Part shown: positions 1-11,558 of the stretch, piece by piece | How the letters are laid out: each line of letters opens with the position of its first letter | Position numbering within the stretch: position 1 is the stretch's first letter | Assembly: GCA_021779735.1 (NCBI GenBank) | Contig: JAJYAC010000013.1 | Coordinates: 1 to 35,817, forward strand | DNA length: 35,817 bases | Source: Actinomycetes bacterium | GTDB lineage: Bacteria > Actinomycetota > Acidimicrobiia > Acidimicrobiales > RAAP-2 | Direction of reading: 5' to 3' | The notes under the pieces: generated by a model | What the model saw: only the letters and a program-made list of their open reading frames with translations | Told to the model about the DNA's origin: nothing | The model's database searches: none | Program-made: the position numbers and the translations under genes

Positions 1-4373
<4,373 letters not shown>

Positions 4374-4556
4374 CGGTCAATCCTCCGTGTGAGTGGGCGA
4401 CTAGGACAAGCGAGACCCGCGACGAAGCGACGTAGCGACGTTGGGAGACGACGAGGCGAAACGCAGGGGCACGGTCTTTCGACTCTAGTGGCAAAACCCG
4501 CCGACGCGCAAGTGGCGCACCCGAGAGGGATGCGCGTCCGCGAAGCGGTTTCGCTC

Positions 4557-4585
4557 ACCATAGGCGCAGCGCGCGCCGCGGTCAA
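4557..4585 (-). promoter_or_regulatory. Candidate sigma-70-type promoter for rpoBC
   Basis: On the minus strand TTGACC (4580-4585) and TATGGT (4557-4562) are separated by exactly 17 nt, giving the best -35/-10 match in the window. Transcription would start near 4550, leaving a leader of about 175 nt before the rpoB TTG. A second, weaker pair lies just downstream: TTGCGC at 4506-4511 and TAGAGT at 4482-4487, 18 nt apart. Function is inferred from sequence only. Confidence 0.6.
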
Positions 4586-4600
4586 GTACCGCCAACGGCC

Positions 4601-4635
4601 ACGAGCCCCGGTCGGCGTCGCCGACCGGGGCTCGT
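4601..4635 (-). terminator. rplL-rpoB intergenic hairpin, candidate attenuator or processing site
   Basis: A perfect 16-bp inverted repeat (arms 4601-4616 and 4620-4635) with a 3-nt loop lies 17 bp past the rplL stop. No T-run follows it on either strand; on the minus strand a TTTTT lies before the stem. It is therefore not a textbook intrinsic terminator. It fits the partial terminator or RNase processing site known between rplL and rpoB in other bacteria, which adjusts the ratio of ribosomal protein to polymerase. Confidence 0.55.
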
Positions 4636-4651
4636 GGTAAAAAGCCTGAAA

Positions 4652-5044
<393 letters not shown>

Positions 5045-5077
5045 GTTGATTCCTTCCTGTTGTTGTTTCGTGTGTGG

Positions 5078-5782
5078 TTATTCGGCCGGTTCGGCGCTCG
5101 CCTCGGCGGACGCCTCGGTCTCGGCGACCGGCTCGGCCGCGGGGGCCTCCTCGGTCGTCGCGGCGTCGTCGGCGGGTGCCGCGACGTCGTCGCTCGCTAC
5201 GAGAGCGTCCTCGACCCCGGCCGGAGTCTCGGCGGCCACGGACTCGGGGGCCGGGGCGGGCGAGCCGCCTCGAGCGTCCACGAGAGCCGAGAGGCCGTAG
5301 GCGAAGTTCTGGGGCAGGGCCTTCAAGAGGCCAGCCATCGTGCGCATCGGCGAGGCCAGCAGACCCGCGAGCTGGGCGAGGAGCACGTCGCGGCTCGGCA
5401 GGTCAGCCAGCGCCGTCAGTTCCGACTTGGACAGGGACTTGCCGTCCAGGACGCCGCCCTTGACGATCAGGTTCGGCGTCACCTTCGAGTAGTCGCGCAG
5501 CGCCTTGGCCACGGCCGAGACGTCGCCGTCGACGAAGGCGATCGCGGTGGGCCCGTCGAGGAACGCGCTGATCGGCTCGACCGGCGTGCCCGAGACGGCG
5601 CGGCGCACCAGCGTGTTCTTAAAGACCTTGTAGTCCGCCCCCAGGGTGCGCAGCTGACGACGCAGCGTCGAGATCTGCGCGACGGTCATCCCGCGGTACT
5701 CGGTGACGACCGCGGTCGAGGTCGACGAGACCCGCGCCTTGACCTCGTCAACGGTGGCCACCTTCTCGGGGCGAACTTTCAT
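5078..5782 (-). CDS. rplJ: 50S ribosomal protein L10 with long acidic Ala-rich tail
   Basis: L10 anchors L7/L12 dimers to 23S rRNA and represses its own operon. Residues 1 to about 170 are a standard L10 (MKVRPEKVATVDEVKARV, EYRGMTVAQISTLRRQLR, YKVFKNTLVRRA). After about residue 172 there is a 60-residue extension made mainly of A, E, P, D and V, bringing the protein to 234 residues against the common 165-175. The reading frame is intact and the GC-rich tail ends at a normal stop 33 nt before rplL, so the tail looks genuine. The start has GAAGGAGAG upstream. An L10-leader structure precedes it. Confidence 0.96.
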   Translation of the reverse strand: MKVRPEKVATVDEVKARVSSTSTAVVTEYRGMTVAQISTLRRQLRTLGADYKVFKNTLVRRAVSGTPVEPISAFLDGPTAIAFVDGDVSAVAKALRDYSKVTPNLIVKGGVLDGKSLSKSELTALADLPSRDVLLAQLAGLLASPMRTMAGLLKALPQNFAYGLSALVDARGGSPAPAPESVAAETPAGVEDALVASDDVAAPADDAATTEEAPAAEPVAETEASAEASAEPAE

Positions 5783-5817
5783 CTCTCTCCTTCACCGGAT
5801 GCCGCCCGGTACGGGCC

Positions 5818-5903
5818 AAGACATCCCAGCGAACGAGCCAGAGGCTCGAACTCCTCGTCAGGCGGACACTGTCCTTTACGCGGCTACCCGCACCGGATGT
5901 CTT
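5818..5903 (-). promoter_or_regulatory. Ribosomal protein L10 leader (autoregulatory mRNA structure)
   Basis: In the 193-nt gap between rplA and rplJ, the minus-strand segments AAGACATCC (5895-5903) and GGATGTCTT (5818-5826) form a perfect 9-bp closing stem. Inside lie a GCGG/CCGC hairpin and a CGAGCC-TCT-GGCTCG hairpin. Position, an enclosing stem and internal helices match the L10-leader class, to which L10 or the L10-L12 complex binds to repress rplJL. The exact consensus was not tested. Confidence 0.65.
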
Positions 5904-5943
5904 CGGCGTTCTTCAAACTGTGGCACTCGCGTGCGAACGATTC

Positions 5944-5973
5944 ATGCTAGCGGCCGCGACGAGCGGCCGTCAA
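5944..5973 (-). promoter_or_regulatory. Possible rplJL promoter overlapping a post-rplA hairpin
   Basis: On the minus strand TTGACG (5968-5973) and TAGCAT (5944-5949) are 18 nt apart, just past the rplA stop. The same stretch contains a 7-bp inverted repeat (5951-5957 with 5963-5969, 5-nt loop) that could end rplKA transcripts. Either or both readings are possible. A start near 5937 would place the L10 leader in the transcript. Confidence 0.4.
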
Positions 5974-5975
5974 TT

Positions 5976-6692
5976 TCAGGCGTGCGCCAGAACTTCGTCG
6001 TGCTCGCGCGTGCGTGCCGGGTCGATCTTGACGCCGGGTCCCATCGTGGACGAGACGGTCACGCTCAGCAGGTAGCGACCCTTGGCGCTGGAGGGTTTGA
6101 CGCGCACGATCTCGTCGATGACGGCCTGCACGTTGCGCATGAGGTCCTCGCGAGAGAAGCTCACCTTGCCCACGCGCAGCTGGACGTTGCCGATCTTGTC
6201 GGTGCGGTACTCGACGCGCCCGCCCTTGAACTCACTGACGGCCTTGGCCACGTCCATCGTGACGGTGCCCGTCTTGGGGTTGGGCATGAGACCACGCGGA
6301 CCGAGCACGCGGCCCAGTCCACCGACCTGGCCCATCAAGTCCGGCGTGGCGATCGCGACGTCAAAGTCGAGGAATCCCCCGGCGACCCTGGCCACCAAGT
6401 CCTCGGCGCCAACCTCGTCGGCCCCGGCGTCGCGTGCGGCCTGGGCCGCTTCACCCGCCGCGAAGACCGCGACGCGGTTCGTCTTACCCGTGCCCGCGGG
6501 CAGCGAGAGCGTGCCGCGCACGATCTGCTCGGCCTTGCGCGGGTCGACCCCGAGGCGAACCGCGAGCTCGACGGTCTCGTCGAACTTCGCGCTGGCCAGT
6601 GTCTTGACCTTGTCGATGGCGTCGCCGATGCTCAGCAGCGCCTCGCGGTCCACCTGGGCCAGGGCGTTTTTGTAGTTCTTACCGTGCTTCAT
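5976..6692 (-). CDS. rplA: 50S ribosomal protein L1
   Basis: A 238-residue L1, the protein of the ribosomal L1 stalk at the tRNA exit site. The family signature with [20 protein letters not shown] is present around residues 128-147, and the N-terminus [11 protein letters not shown] is typical. The Shine-Dalgarno sequence AGGAGAG precedes the ATG. It follows rplK by 8 nt, so the two are co-transcribed and probably translationally linked. L1 often represses its own rplKA message, but no L1-binding site was identified here. Confidence 0.97.
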   Translation of the reverse strand: MKHGKNYKNALAQVDREALLSIGDAIDKVKTLASAKFDETVELAVRLGVDPRKAEQIVRGTLSLPAGTGKTNRVAVFAAGEAAQAARDAGADEVGAEDLVARVAGGFLDFDVAIATPDLMGQVGGLGRVLGPRGLMPNPKTGTVTMDVAKAVSEFKGGRVEYRTDKIGNVQLRVGKVSFSREDLMRNVQAVIDEIVRVKPSSAKGRYLLSVTVSSTMGPGVKIDPARTREHDEVLAHA

Positions 6693-6700
6693 CGTCTCTC

Positions 6701-7126
6701 CTAACCCGCGACCGTGATGCCCATGGAGCGAGCGGTGCCCGCCACCTGGAGCTTGGCCATCTCGAGGTCATCCGTGTTGAGGTCCTTCAACTTGGTCTTG
6801 GCGATCTCTTCAACCTGGTCCATCGTGACCGAGGCGACGGTCTCACGACCGGCGAGGTGCGCACCCTTGGCGACGCCGGCCGCCTGGCGCAAGAGCACCG
6901 GGGTGGGTGGGGTCTTCAGCACGAAGGTGAAGGAGCGGTCCTCGTAGATGGAGATCTCCACCGGGATGACCGTGCCCTTCATCGACTCGGTCGCCGCGTT
7001 GTACTGCTTGCAGAACTCCATGGTCTGAATGCCGTGGGGCCCGAGCGCGGTACCCACCGGAGGGGCCGGCGTGGCGCCGCCCGCCTCGAGCTGGATCTTG
7101 ACGACGGCGTTGATCTTCTTAGCCAT
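6701..7126 (-). CDS. rplK: 50S ribosomal protein L11
   Basis: A 141-residue L11, the base of the factor-binding stalk and the sensor needed for RelA-type stringent response. The N-terminal domain begins [20 protein letters not shown] with [12 protein letters not shown], and the rRNA-binding C-terminal domain ends [11 protein letters not shown] strong AGGAGGAA ribosome site precedes the ATG, 9 nt after the nusG stop. Length and sequence are entirely ordinary. Confidence 0.97.
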   Translation of the reverse strand: MAKKINAVVKIQLEAGGATPAPPVGTALGPHGIQTMEFCKQYNAATESMKGTVIPVEISIYEDRSFTFVLKTPPTPVLLRQAAGVAKGAHLAGRETVASVTMDQVEEIAKTKLKDLNTDDLEMAKLQVAGTARSMGITVAG

Positions 7127-7135
7127 GATTTCCTC

Positions 7136-7786
7136 CTAGAGCTTCGTAACCTGCGTGAAGTCGAGCTCCACGGGGGTCTCTCGCCCGAAAATGTCGACCA
7201 GCACCTTGACTTTGAGCTGGTCCTCGTTGATCTCGGCCACGTGGCCGGAGAAGGTGGCGAAGGGACCGGTCTTGATTTGGACCGTGTCGTTCACCTCGAA
7301 CTCGTGGGTGGGCATGCGCCGCTTGGCGGCTGGCTGCTCGACGCCCTCGACGTGGGGGCGAATGATGTTGTCGACCTCGCGACGCGTGAGGGCCGTCGGG
7401 CGCGTCTTCTCGGCCCCGACGAAGCCAGTCACGCCCGGAGTCGAGCCGATGACGTAGAAGATCTCCGGATCCGGCTCGCAGCGAATGAGCAGGTAGCTCG
7501 GGAACATGCGCTTAGAGACGGTGACCTTCTTGCCCGACTTGAACTCGGTGACGTCCTCTTCGGGCAGGTAGATCTCGTAGATCTGCTCGCCGAGCTCGCG
7601 ACTCTTGATGATGTTGTTGAGAGCGCCAATGACCTTCTGCTCGTGTCCGGCGAAGGTGTGCACGATGTACCAGCGACCGGGTCGGTCGAAGGCACTCTCG
7701 ACGATCGGCTCCTCGGCCTCGCCGAGGATCGTGACGTCGAGGATCTCCTCGTCGGCGTCGTTGAGTGGGGTGTCGGTGTCTGCCAT
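7136..7786 (-). CDS. nusG: Transcription termination/antitermination factor NusG
   Basis: A 216-residue NusG with an acidic N-terminal extension of about 35 residues, then the NGN domain (GRWYIVHTFAGHEQKVIGAL, about residues 37-56; FPSYLLIRCEPD) and a C-terminal KOW domain (VQIKTGPFATFSGHVAEI). It binds the polymerase clamp and couples it to the ribosome or Rho. The acidic leader is common in actinobacterial NusG. It lies 7 nt after secE and 9 nt before rplK. Confidence 0.96.
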   Translation of the reverse strand: MADTDTPLNDADEEILDVTILGEAEEPIVESAFDRPGRWYIVHTFAGHEQKVIGALNNIIKSRELGEQIYEIYLPEEDVTEFKSGKKVTVSKRMFPSYLLIRCEPDPEIFYVIGSTPGVTGFVGAEKTRPTALTRREVDNIIRPHVEGVEQPAAKRRMPTHEFEVNDTVQIKTGPFATFSGHVAEINEDQLKVKVLVDIFGRETPVELDFTQVTKL

Positions 7787-7793
7787 CTCTGCC

Positions 7794-8084
7794 TTACTTC
7801 TGGAACAGGAAGGTCACGAACTTCGAGAAGCCGTACCCCAGACCAAAGATGAGGAGCGTCATGAAGATCAGCACGAACAAGACGATGGTCGTGTAGTTGA
7901 TGACCTCGGGGCGCGTGGGCCAGGCGACCTGGCGCATCTCTTCGCGCACCTGCTTGAAGAACTGGCGCAGCGTCGTGCGCTCGCGGCGACGCGTGAGGTC
8001 CTGAGCCGTGGCGCGACGCGAGGGGGCGCCCTCGGCACCCACCTGTCCCTGCTTTTGCATCATGCGCTTTTGTTCGCGGTTCAT
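7794..8084 (-). CDS. secE: Preprotein translocase subunit SecE
   Basis: A 96-residue single-span SecE, a stabilising subunit of the SecYEG export channel. A basic cytoplasmic N-terminus (RRRERTTLRQFFKQVREEM) leads into the conserved VAWPTRPEV motif (residues 53-61) and one membrane helix at about 64-86. The ATG has only a weak purine-rich site upstream. It lies between tRNA-Trp and nusG, the standard actinobacterial arrangement. Confidence 0.95.
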   Translation of the reverse strand: MNREQKRMMQKQGQVGAEGAPSRRATAQDLTRRRERTTLRQFFKQVREEMRQVAWPTRPEVINYTTIVLFVLIFMTLLIFGLGYGFSKFVTFLFQK

Positions 8085-8124
8085 TTCACGTCTCTTGTTG
8101 GGTACTGCGGAATACGTCGTGGAG

Positions 8125-8197
8125 CAGGGCAGGAGGGACTCGAACCCCCAACCCCCGGTTTTGGAGACCGGTGCTCTACCAATTGAGCCACTGCCCT
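8125..8197 (-). tRNA. tRNA-Trp (CCA)
   Basis: A 73-nt cloverleaf with acceptor stem AGGGCAG/CTGCCCT, a D-arm with GGCTCAATTGGTAGAGC, anticodon loop CTCCAAA giving CCA, and T-loop GTTCGAGTC. The discriminator base is G and no CCA tail is encoded. It is transcribed between rpmG and secE. Confidence 0.97.
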
Positions 8198-8201
8198 TCG
8201 C

Positions 8202-8232
8202 CCACCGAGGCCGGTGGAGGAAGGCAAGCCTA
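8202..8232 (-). promoter_or_regulatory. Possible internal promoter and hairpin between rpmG and tRNA-Trp
   Basis: On the minus strand a TAGGCT -10-like hexamer (8227-8232) lies after rpmG, and a 6-bp hairpin (8202-8207 with 8212-8217) directly precedes tRNA-Trp. No convincing -35 was found. These may allow separate expression or processing of the tRNA-Trp/secE/nusG segment. Confidence 0.3.
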
Positions 8233-8253
8233 CCATCCCCGGCGACGGAGCTT

Positions 8254-8418
8254 CTAGCGAGTCTCCTTGTGCGTGGTGTGCTTGCGCTCCCACTGGCAGT
8301 ACTTCTTCATCTCGATGCGCTCACGGTCGTTGACCTTGTTCTTCATCGTGATGTAGTTGCGCCGCTTGCACACCTCGCAGGCGAGGGTGACTTGCACCCG
8401 CTTCTCATTCTTCGCCAT
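8254..8418 (-). CDS. rpmG: 50S ribosomal protein L33
   Basis: A 54-residue L33 beginning [20 protein letters not shown] and ending HKETR. The ATG has GAGGAGAG upstream. Zinc-binding L33 proteins carry two CxxC pairs. Here the first pair is intact (C14, C17), but the second reads C41-Q-W-E44, so the fourth ligand is replaced by Glu. The remainder ([20 protein letters not shown]) is a clear L33. It sits between tRNA-Met and tRNA-Trp. Confidence 0.93.
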   Translation of the reverse strand: MAKNEKRVQVTLACEVCKRRNYITMKNKVNDRERIEMKKYCQWERKHTTHKETR

Positions 8419-8456
8419 GTTCTCTCCTCTTCGTACAACTGACCCTCGGGTCTGCC

Positions 8457-8533
8457 TGGTAGCGGCGGCGGGAGTCGAACCCGCGACACCACGATTATGA
8501 GCCGTGTGCTCTAACCACCTGAGCTACGCCGCC
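8457..8533 (-). tRNA. tRNA-Met (CAT), elongator type
   Basis: A 77-nt gene with acceptor GGCGGCG/CGCCGCT (a terminal G-U pair), anticodon loop CTCATAA, T-loop GTTCGACTC and an encoded CCA tail. CAT could also belong to tRNA-Ile2 with a modified C. The overall sequence resembles actinobacterial elongator tRNA-Met, and the fully paired first base pair argues against the initiator. Confidence 0.9.
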
Positions 8534-8538
8534 TGGCG

Positions 8539-8611
<73 letters not shown>

Positions 8612-8640
8612 GCGTCGAAAAGACGCGAACATCAAGTGTA
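8612..8640 (-). promoter_or_regulatory. Candidate promoter and 5' leader hairpin of the tRNA-Thr operon
   Basis: A TACACT -10 hexamer at 8635-8640 (minus strand) predicts a start near 8628. The leader would then begin with a 5-bp hairpin (8612-8616 with 8622-8626, loop TTTTC) immediately before the mature tRNA-Thr 5' end. No clear -35 is present. Confidence 0.4.
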
Positions 8641-8688
8641 CTGCGCGCGCGAACGCCGTTTCCACCCCGAGTCGCGACGACCCGGCGA

Positions 8689-8694
8689 TACCCT
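8689..8694 (+). promoter_or_regulatory. -10 hexamer TACCCT, leaderless-type, for the GNAT gene
   Basis: TACCCT ends 7 nt before the ATG at 8702, so transcription would begin at the start codon. A GGAGG also occurs 2 nt before the ATG, too close for a normal ribosome site. Confidence 0.5.
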
Positions 8695-8701
8695 GGAGGC
8701 C

Positions 8702-9229
8702 ATGAGAACCCGACTGGTCGAGGTGGCGGACGCACCGGCCCTGATGGGCATCTACAACCCCGAGGTGATCGAGACGACGGTCACCTTCGACCTCGTGGCG
8801 CGCACCCTCGCCGAGCAGGAGGCCTGGATCCTCGCCCACCGCGCCACTCACCCGTGCCTCGTGGCCGTGAACGAGGAGGACGAGGTCGGCGAGGTCGGCG
8901 CGCGCGGCGAGCGGATCTTGGGTTTCTCCCTCGTCTCGCCCTTTCGCGACCGGCCGGCCTACGCCACGACGGTGGAGAACTCGGTCTACGTACACCGTGG
9001 CGCGCGCGGGCGCGGCGTCGGCGAACGACTCTTGCGCGAGTTGATCGCCCTGGCGAGCGAATCGGGCTTTCACGCGCTGATTGCGCGCATCGTCGGGGAG
9101 AACGACTCCTCGATCCGCCTCCACGAGAAGTGTGGATTCACCCTGGTGGGAACGGAGATCGAGGTCGGGCGCAAGCACGGCCAGTGGCTCGACGTCGTCG
9201 AGTACCAGTACGTGACGTCGCGCCGCTAG
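8702..9229 (+). CDS. GNAT N-acetyltransferase, phosphinothricin/methionine-sulfoximine acetyltransferase-like
   Basis: A 175-residue single-domain GNAT enzyme. Hallmarks of the Pat/MnaT group are IYNPEVIETTVTFD near the start (residues 17-30), the acetyl-CoA loop RGARGRGVGERLL (about 99-111), and LHEKCGFTLVGTEIEVGRKH with QWLDVVEYQY at the end. The family acetylates the amino group of phosphinothricin, methionine sulfoximine or related amino acids; the substrate here is inferred. The start chosen is the ATG 7 nt after a TACCCT -10; an upstream GTG in frame would overlap the tRNA promoter region. The TAG stop shares a CTAG with the stop of the convergent mptB. Confidence 0.85.
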   Translation: MRTRLVEVADAPALMGIYNPEVIETTVTFDLVARTLAEQEAWILAHRATHPCLVAVNEEDEVGEVGARGERILGFSLVSPFRDRPAYATTVENSVYVHRGARGRGVGERLLRELIALASESGFHALIARIVGENDSSIRLHEKCGFTLVGTEIEVGRKHGQWLDVVEYQYVTSRR

Positions 9230-10833
9230 GGAGCGACGGCGTTTTGCTCGGGCCACGACCACTGGGTCCAGCGCCCCATGGGCAAGACGAGCACCCCGCC
9301 AAGGATGGCCACCGCGACCGCAATCAGCAGCGGATTCGAGTGCACGAGGCCCTTGAGGAGCGTGCTGCCGCCGGGGAGGCCCACGAAGGGTCCCATGATC
9401 GACAGGGCGAGCAGCCAGAAGTGCTCACGCCCCTCGTAGCTCGCCGCCAGCAGCACGAGTCCCCACGAGAAGTACCAGGGCTGGACCACGGGTCCGAGCA
9501 CCACGAGCAGCACCAGGGCCAGGCCCATCGAGCGCACCCAGCCCCGCTTCTCACCGTGCACCAGCAGCCAGGCGGCGAAGGCGGCCGCAACGGCAAAGCC
9601 CACGAAGCGCGTCAACGAGAGCACCGAAGCCACCGTGATCGAGTGCAGGCCCAGGGTGTTGATCGTGCGACCAATGATGAGCCCGAGCGCGGTGGCCGGC
9701 GCGGCCCAGCTGCGCACGGTGCCGTTGGAGAGCAGATTTCTCACCCAGCCAAAGCCAAAGCCCGCGAGCCAGGTCCACGCACTCAACGTCGCCGCGGTGA
9801 CGGCCGAGGCCACCGCGATGGGTTTGAGTCGTTGTCGCACGCTGGCGCGCGGTCCCAGCCAGGTCCAGGACACGAAGGCCAGCCCGTAGGCGGCTGGCGC
9901 CTTGATCGCCGTCGCGCAGGCGCAAAACACCAGTGCGGGAATGAACTTGCGCTGCACCGCGAGGGCCACCCCGACCACGAGGAAGCCCGTCATGATCGCG
10001 TCGTTGTGGGCCCCACCGATCAGGGTGAGTAGCACGAGCGGGTTCAACGCGCTCAAGAGAAACGCCTCGCCCGCATCGCGGTGCAGACCGCGGGCCAGTC
10101 GCGTCACGCCCCAGCCGATCATGGCCACGCCGAGTACCTCGAGCAGGCGCAGCACGGCGACGGTCGCGAGCTGGTTGTGGAACGTGAGCTTGGCGATCGA
10201 GCCATCCAGGAAGAGGAAGAACGGCCCGTAGGGAGCGGGCGCGTTTCCCCAGAGGGGGTCAACCGGATTGACGTAGGGGCTCGAGCCCAGCGAGAACGGT
10301 CCGAGGATGTAGGGGCTGAGGTGATGGCTCGTCATCTCACCCTGGGCGGCGTAGCTGAACACGTCACGCGAGAACAGCGGCGGCGCCACGATCATCGGCA
10401 CCGCCCAGAGCGCGAAGATCCACCAGAGGTCACGCACCGGCGCGCCGCCGTGGAGCTTCATCACCTCGGCCAGGCGCAGCCACACGCGCATCAACAGCAG
10501 AAGGCCGCCGTAGACGAGCACGATCGACAGCAACAGCTTCGTCTGACTGGGCGTGCCCGAGAAGCCCTGGGCCGGCTCGCCGAAGAACCAGGTGCTGGTC
10601 ATGTTGAGCTTGAAGGGCGAGTTGGTGAACGAGCCCCCCGCGACGACGAGAACCATCGCGAGGAAACCGAGCAGGGCGGGCTGCCAGAGAAACGACCAGT
10701 TCTCAAAGGGCCCCGGGCTGAATCGGCCGAGCGGCGTGTAGCGGCGTTCGAGCATCTGCACGCCGGACTCCAACTCGGCGACGGAGCGCTCGTAGCCGTG
10801 GCGTACCGCGCGAGCCCACGTCGTCACGCGCAC
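9226..10833 (-). CDS. mptB: Polyprenol-phosphomannose-dependent alpha-1,6-mannosyltransferase, MptB-like
   Basis: A polytopic membrane protein of about 535 residues with at least ten hydrophobic helices. It carries the GT-C catalytic loop SRDVFSYAAQGEM (Asp near residue 158) followed by LSPY, and later NPLVLLTLIGGAHNDAIM and GPVVQPWYFSWGLVLL, all typical of MptA/MptB enzymes that build the mannan core of lipomannan and lipoarabinomannan-type glycans from polyprenyl-phosphomannose. GTG at 10833 is preferred because GGAGG lies 4 nt upstream; GTG at 10827 is an alternative. The open frame continues further upstream but through tRNA-Tyr, so that extension is not coding. It may be read through from tRNA-Tyr. 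Confidence 0.87.
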   Translation of the reverse strand: MRVTTWARAVRHGYERSVAELESGVQMLERRYTPLGRFSPGPFENWSFLWQPALLGFLAMVLVVAGGSFTNSPFKLNMTSTWFFGEPAQGFSGTPSQTKLLLSIVLVYGGLLLLMRVWLRLAEVMKLHGGAPVRDLWWIFALWAVPMIVAPPLFSRDVFSYAAQGEMTSHHLSPYILGPFSLGSSPYVNPVDPLWGNAPAPYGPFFLFLDGSIAKLTFHNQLATVAVLRLLEVLGVAMIGWGVTRLARGLHRDAGEAFLLSALNPLVLLTLIGGAHNDAIMTGFLVVGVALAVQRKFIPALVFCACATAIKAPAAYGLAFVSWTWLGPRASVRQRLKPIAVASAVTAATLSAWTWLAGFGFGWVRNLLSNGTVRSWAAPATALGLIIGRTINTLGLHSITVASVLSLTRFVGFAVAAAFAAWLLVHGEKRGWVRSMGLALVLLVVLGPVVQPWYFSWGLVLLAASYEGREHFWLLALSIMGPFVGLPGGSTLLKGLVHSNPLLIAVAVAILGGVLVLPMGRWTQWSWPEQNAVAP

Positions 10834-10886
10834 CGCGCCTCCTCTCCACCGCTGGTCACCGTCGCTCCAGAGCCTCTCACGGACGT

Positions 10887-10916
10887 GGCCCACCCAACCG
10901 CGTGGTTGAGTGGGCC
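10887..10916 (-). terminator. Hairpin terminator after tRNA-Tyr
   Basis: A 13-bp stem (10887-10899 with 10904-10916, one G-U pair, 4-nt loop) starts 2 nt past the encoded CCA of tRNA-Tyr. No T-run follows, as is common for actinobacterial terminators. Some read-through into mptB may occur. Confidence 0.6.
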
Positions 10917-10917
10917 G

Positions 10918-11002
10918 TGGTGGGCCGGGAGGGATTTGAACCCCCGTAGGCAAAGCCGTCTGGTTTACAGCCAGATCCCATTGGCCGCTCGGGCACCGAC
11001 CC
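10918..11002 (-). tRNA. tRNA-Tyr (GTA)
   Basis: An 85-nt class II tRNA with acceptor GGGTCGG/CCGGCCC (one U-G pair), anticodon loop CTGTAAA giving GTA, a long variable arm, T-loop GTTCAAATC and an encoded CCA tail. It is a lone tRNA gene, divergent from yajQ. Confidence 0.96.
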
Positions 11003-11009
11003 GCCGAGC

Positions 11010-11038
11010 ATCCTAGTGCAGGCGACTCGGACGGCCAA
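11010..11038 (-). promoter_or_regulatory. tRNA-Tyr promoter
   Basis: TTGGCC (11033-11038) and TAGGAT (11010-11015) on the minus strand are 17 nt apart. The -10 ends 7 nt before the mature 5' end at 11002, so the primary transcript would begin at or within a base of the mature tRNA. It lies back to back with the yajQ promoter. Confidence 0.6.
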
Positions 11039-11051
11039 TCGCGCGACGCTC

Positions 11052-11057
11052 TACGAT
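11052..11057 (+). promoter_or_regulatory. -10 hexamer TACGAT, leaderless-type, for yajQ
   Basis: TACGAT ends 6 nt before the yajQ ATG at 11064. No Shine-Dalgarno site is present. Confidence 0.55.
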
Positions 11058-11063
11058 TTGGCC

Positions 11064-11552
11064 ATGCCAACTTTCGACGTCGTCTCTGAAATCGACCTCC
11101 AAGAGGTGCGAAACGCGGTGGACCAGGCCAACCGCGAGGCCGGCACGCGCTTTGACTTCAAGGGCACGAACGCCCTCATCGAGTTCTCCGAGAAGGAGCT
11201 GAGCCTCTCGGCCTCGACCGAGGACCGCCTGCGCGCGCTCTACCAGCTCCTCGAGGAAAAGTTGGTCAAGCGCCAGGTGTCGCTGCGCACCCTCGACGCG
11301 GGAAAGATCGAAGAGGCCAGCCACGGCTCGGCCCGCCAGAAGGTGGCGCTAAAGGCGGGCATCTCCCAAGAGGTGGGTAAGCAGATCAACAAGATCGTCA
11401 AGGAGATGGGGGTGAAGAGCCTCTCCTCGTCAATCCAGGGCGACCAGGTGCGCGTCTCGGGCAAGCAGCGCGACGACCTCCAACAGGTGATCGCCAAACT
11501 CAAGGAGTCCGACGTCGCGGTGCCCCTGCAGTTCACCAACTTCCGCGACTAG
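11064..11552 (+). CDS. YajQ/UPF0234 family nucleotide-binding protein
   Basis: A 162-residue YajQ-family protein beginning MPTFDVVSEIDLQEVRNAVD with TRFDFKGT, the family signature. The centre reads ARQKVALKAGISQEVGKQINK and the end VQ(V)RVSGKQRDDLQQVI-like through VPLQFTNFRD. Members bind RNA or nucleotides, and in some bacteria c-di-GMP; the role here is unknown. An in-frame ATG further upstream is rejected because homologues begin at MPTFD and a -10 sits between the two. It converges with the gtrA-like gene across a 6-bp gap. Confidence 0.93.
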   Translation: MPTFDVVSEIDLQEVRNAVDQANREAGTRFDFKGTNALIEFSEKELSLSASTEDRLRALYQLLEEKLVKRQVSLRTLDAGKIEEASHGSARQKVALKAGISQEVGKQINKIVKEMGVKSLSSSIQGDQVRVSGKQRDDLQQVIAKLKESDVAVPLQFTNFRD

Positions 11553-11558
11553 CGCGAG

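Noticed and set aside
4601..4635. Classical Rho-independent terminator after rplL
   Set aside because: The stem is perfect but no T-run follows on the coding strand, and rpoB must still be expressed; kept only as attenuator or processing site.
10834..11070. N-terminal extension of mptB
   Set aside because: It would translate the tRNA-Tyr gene and its terminator.
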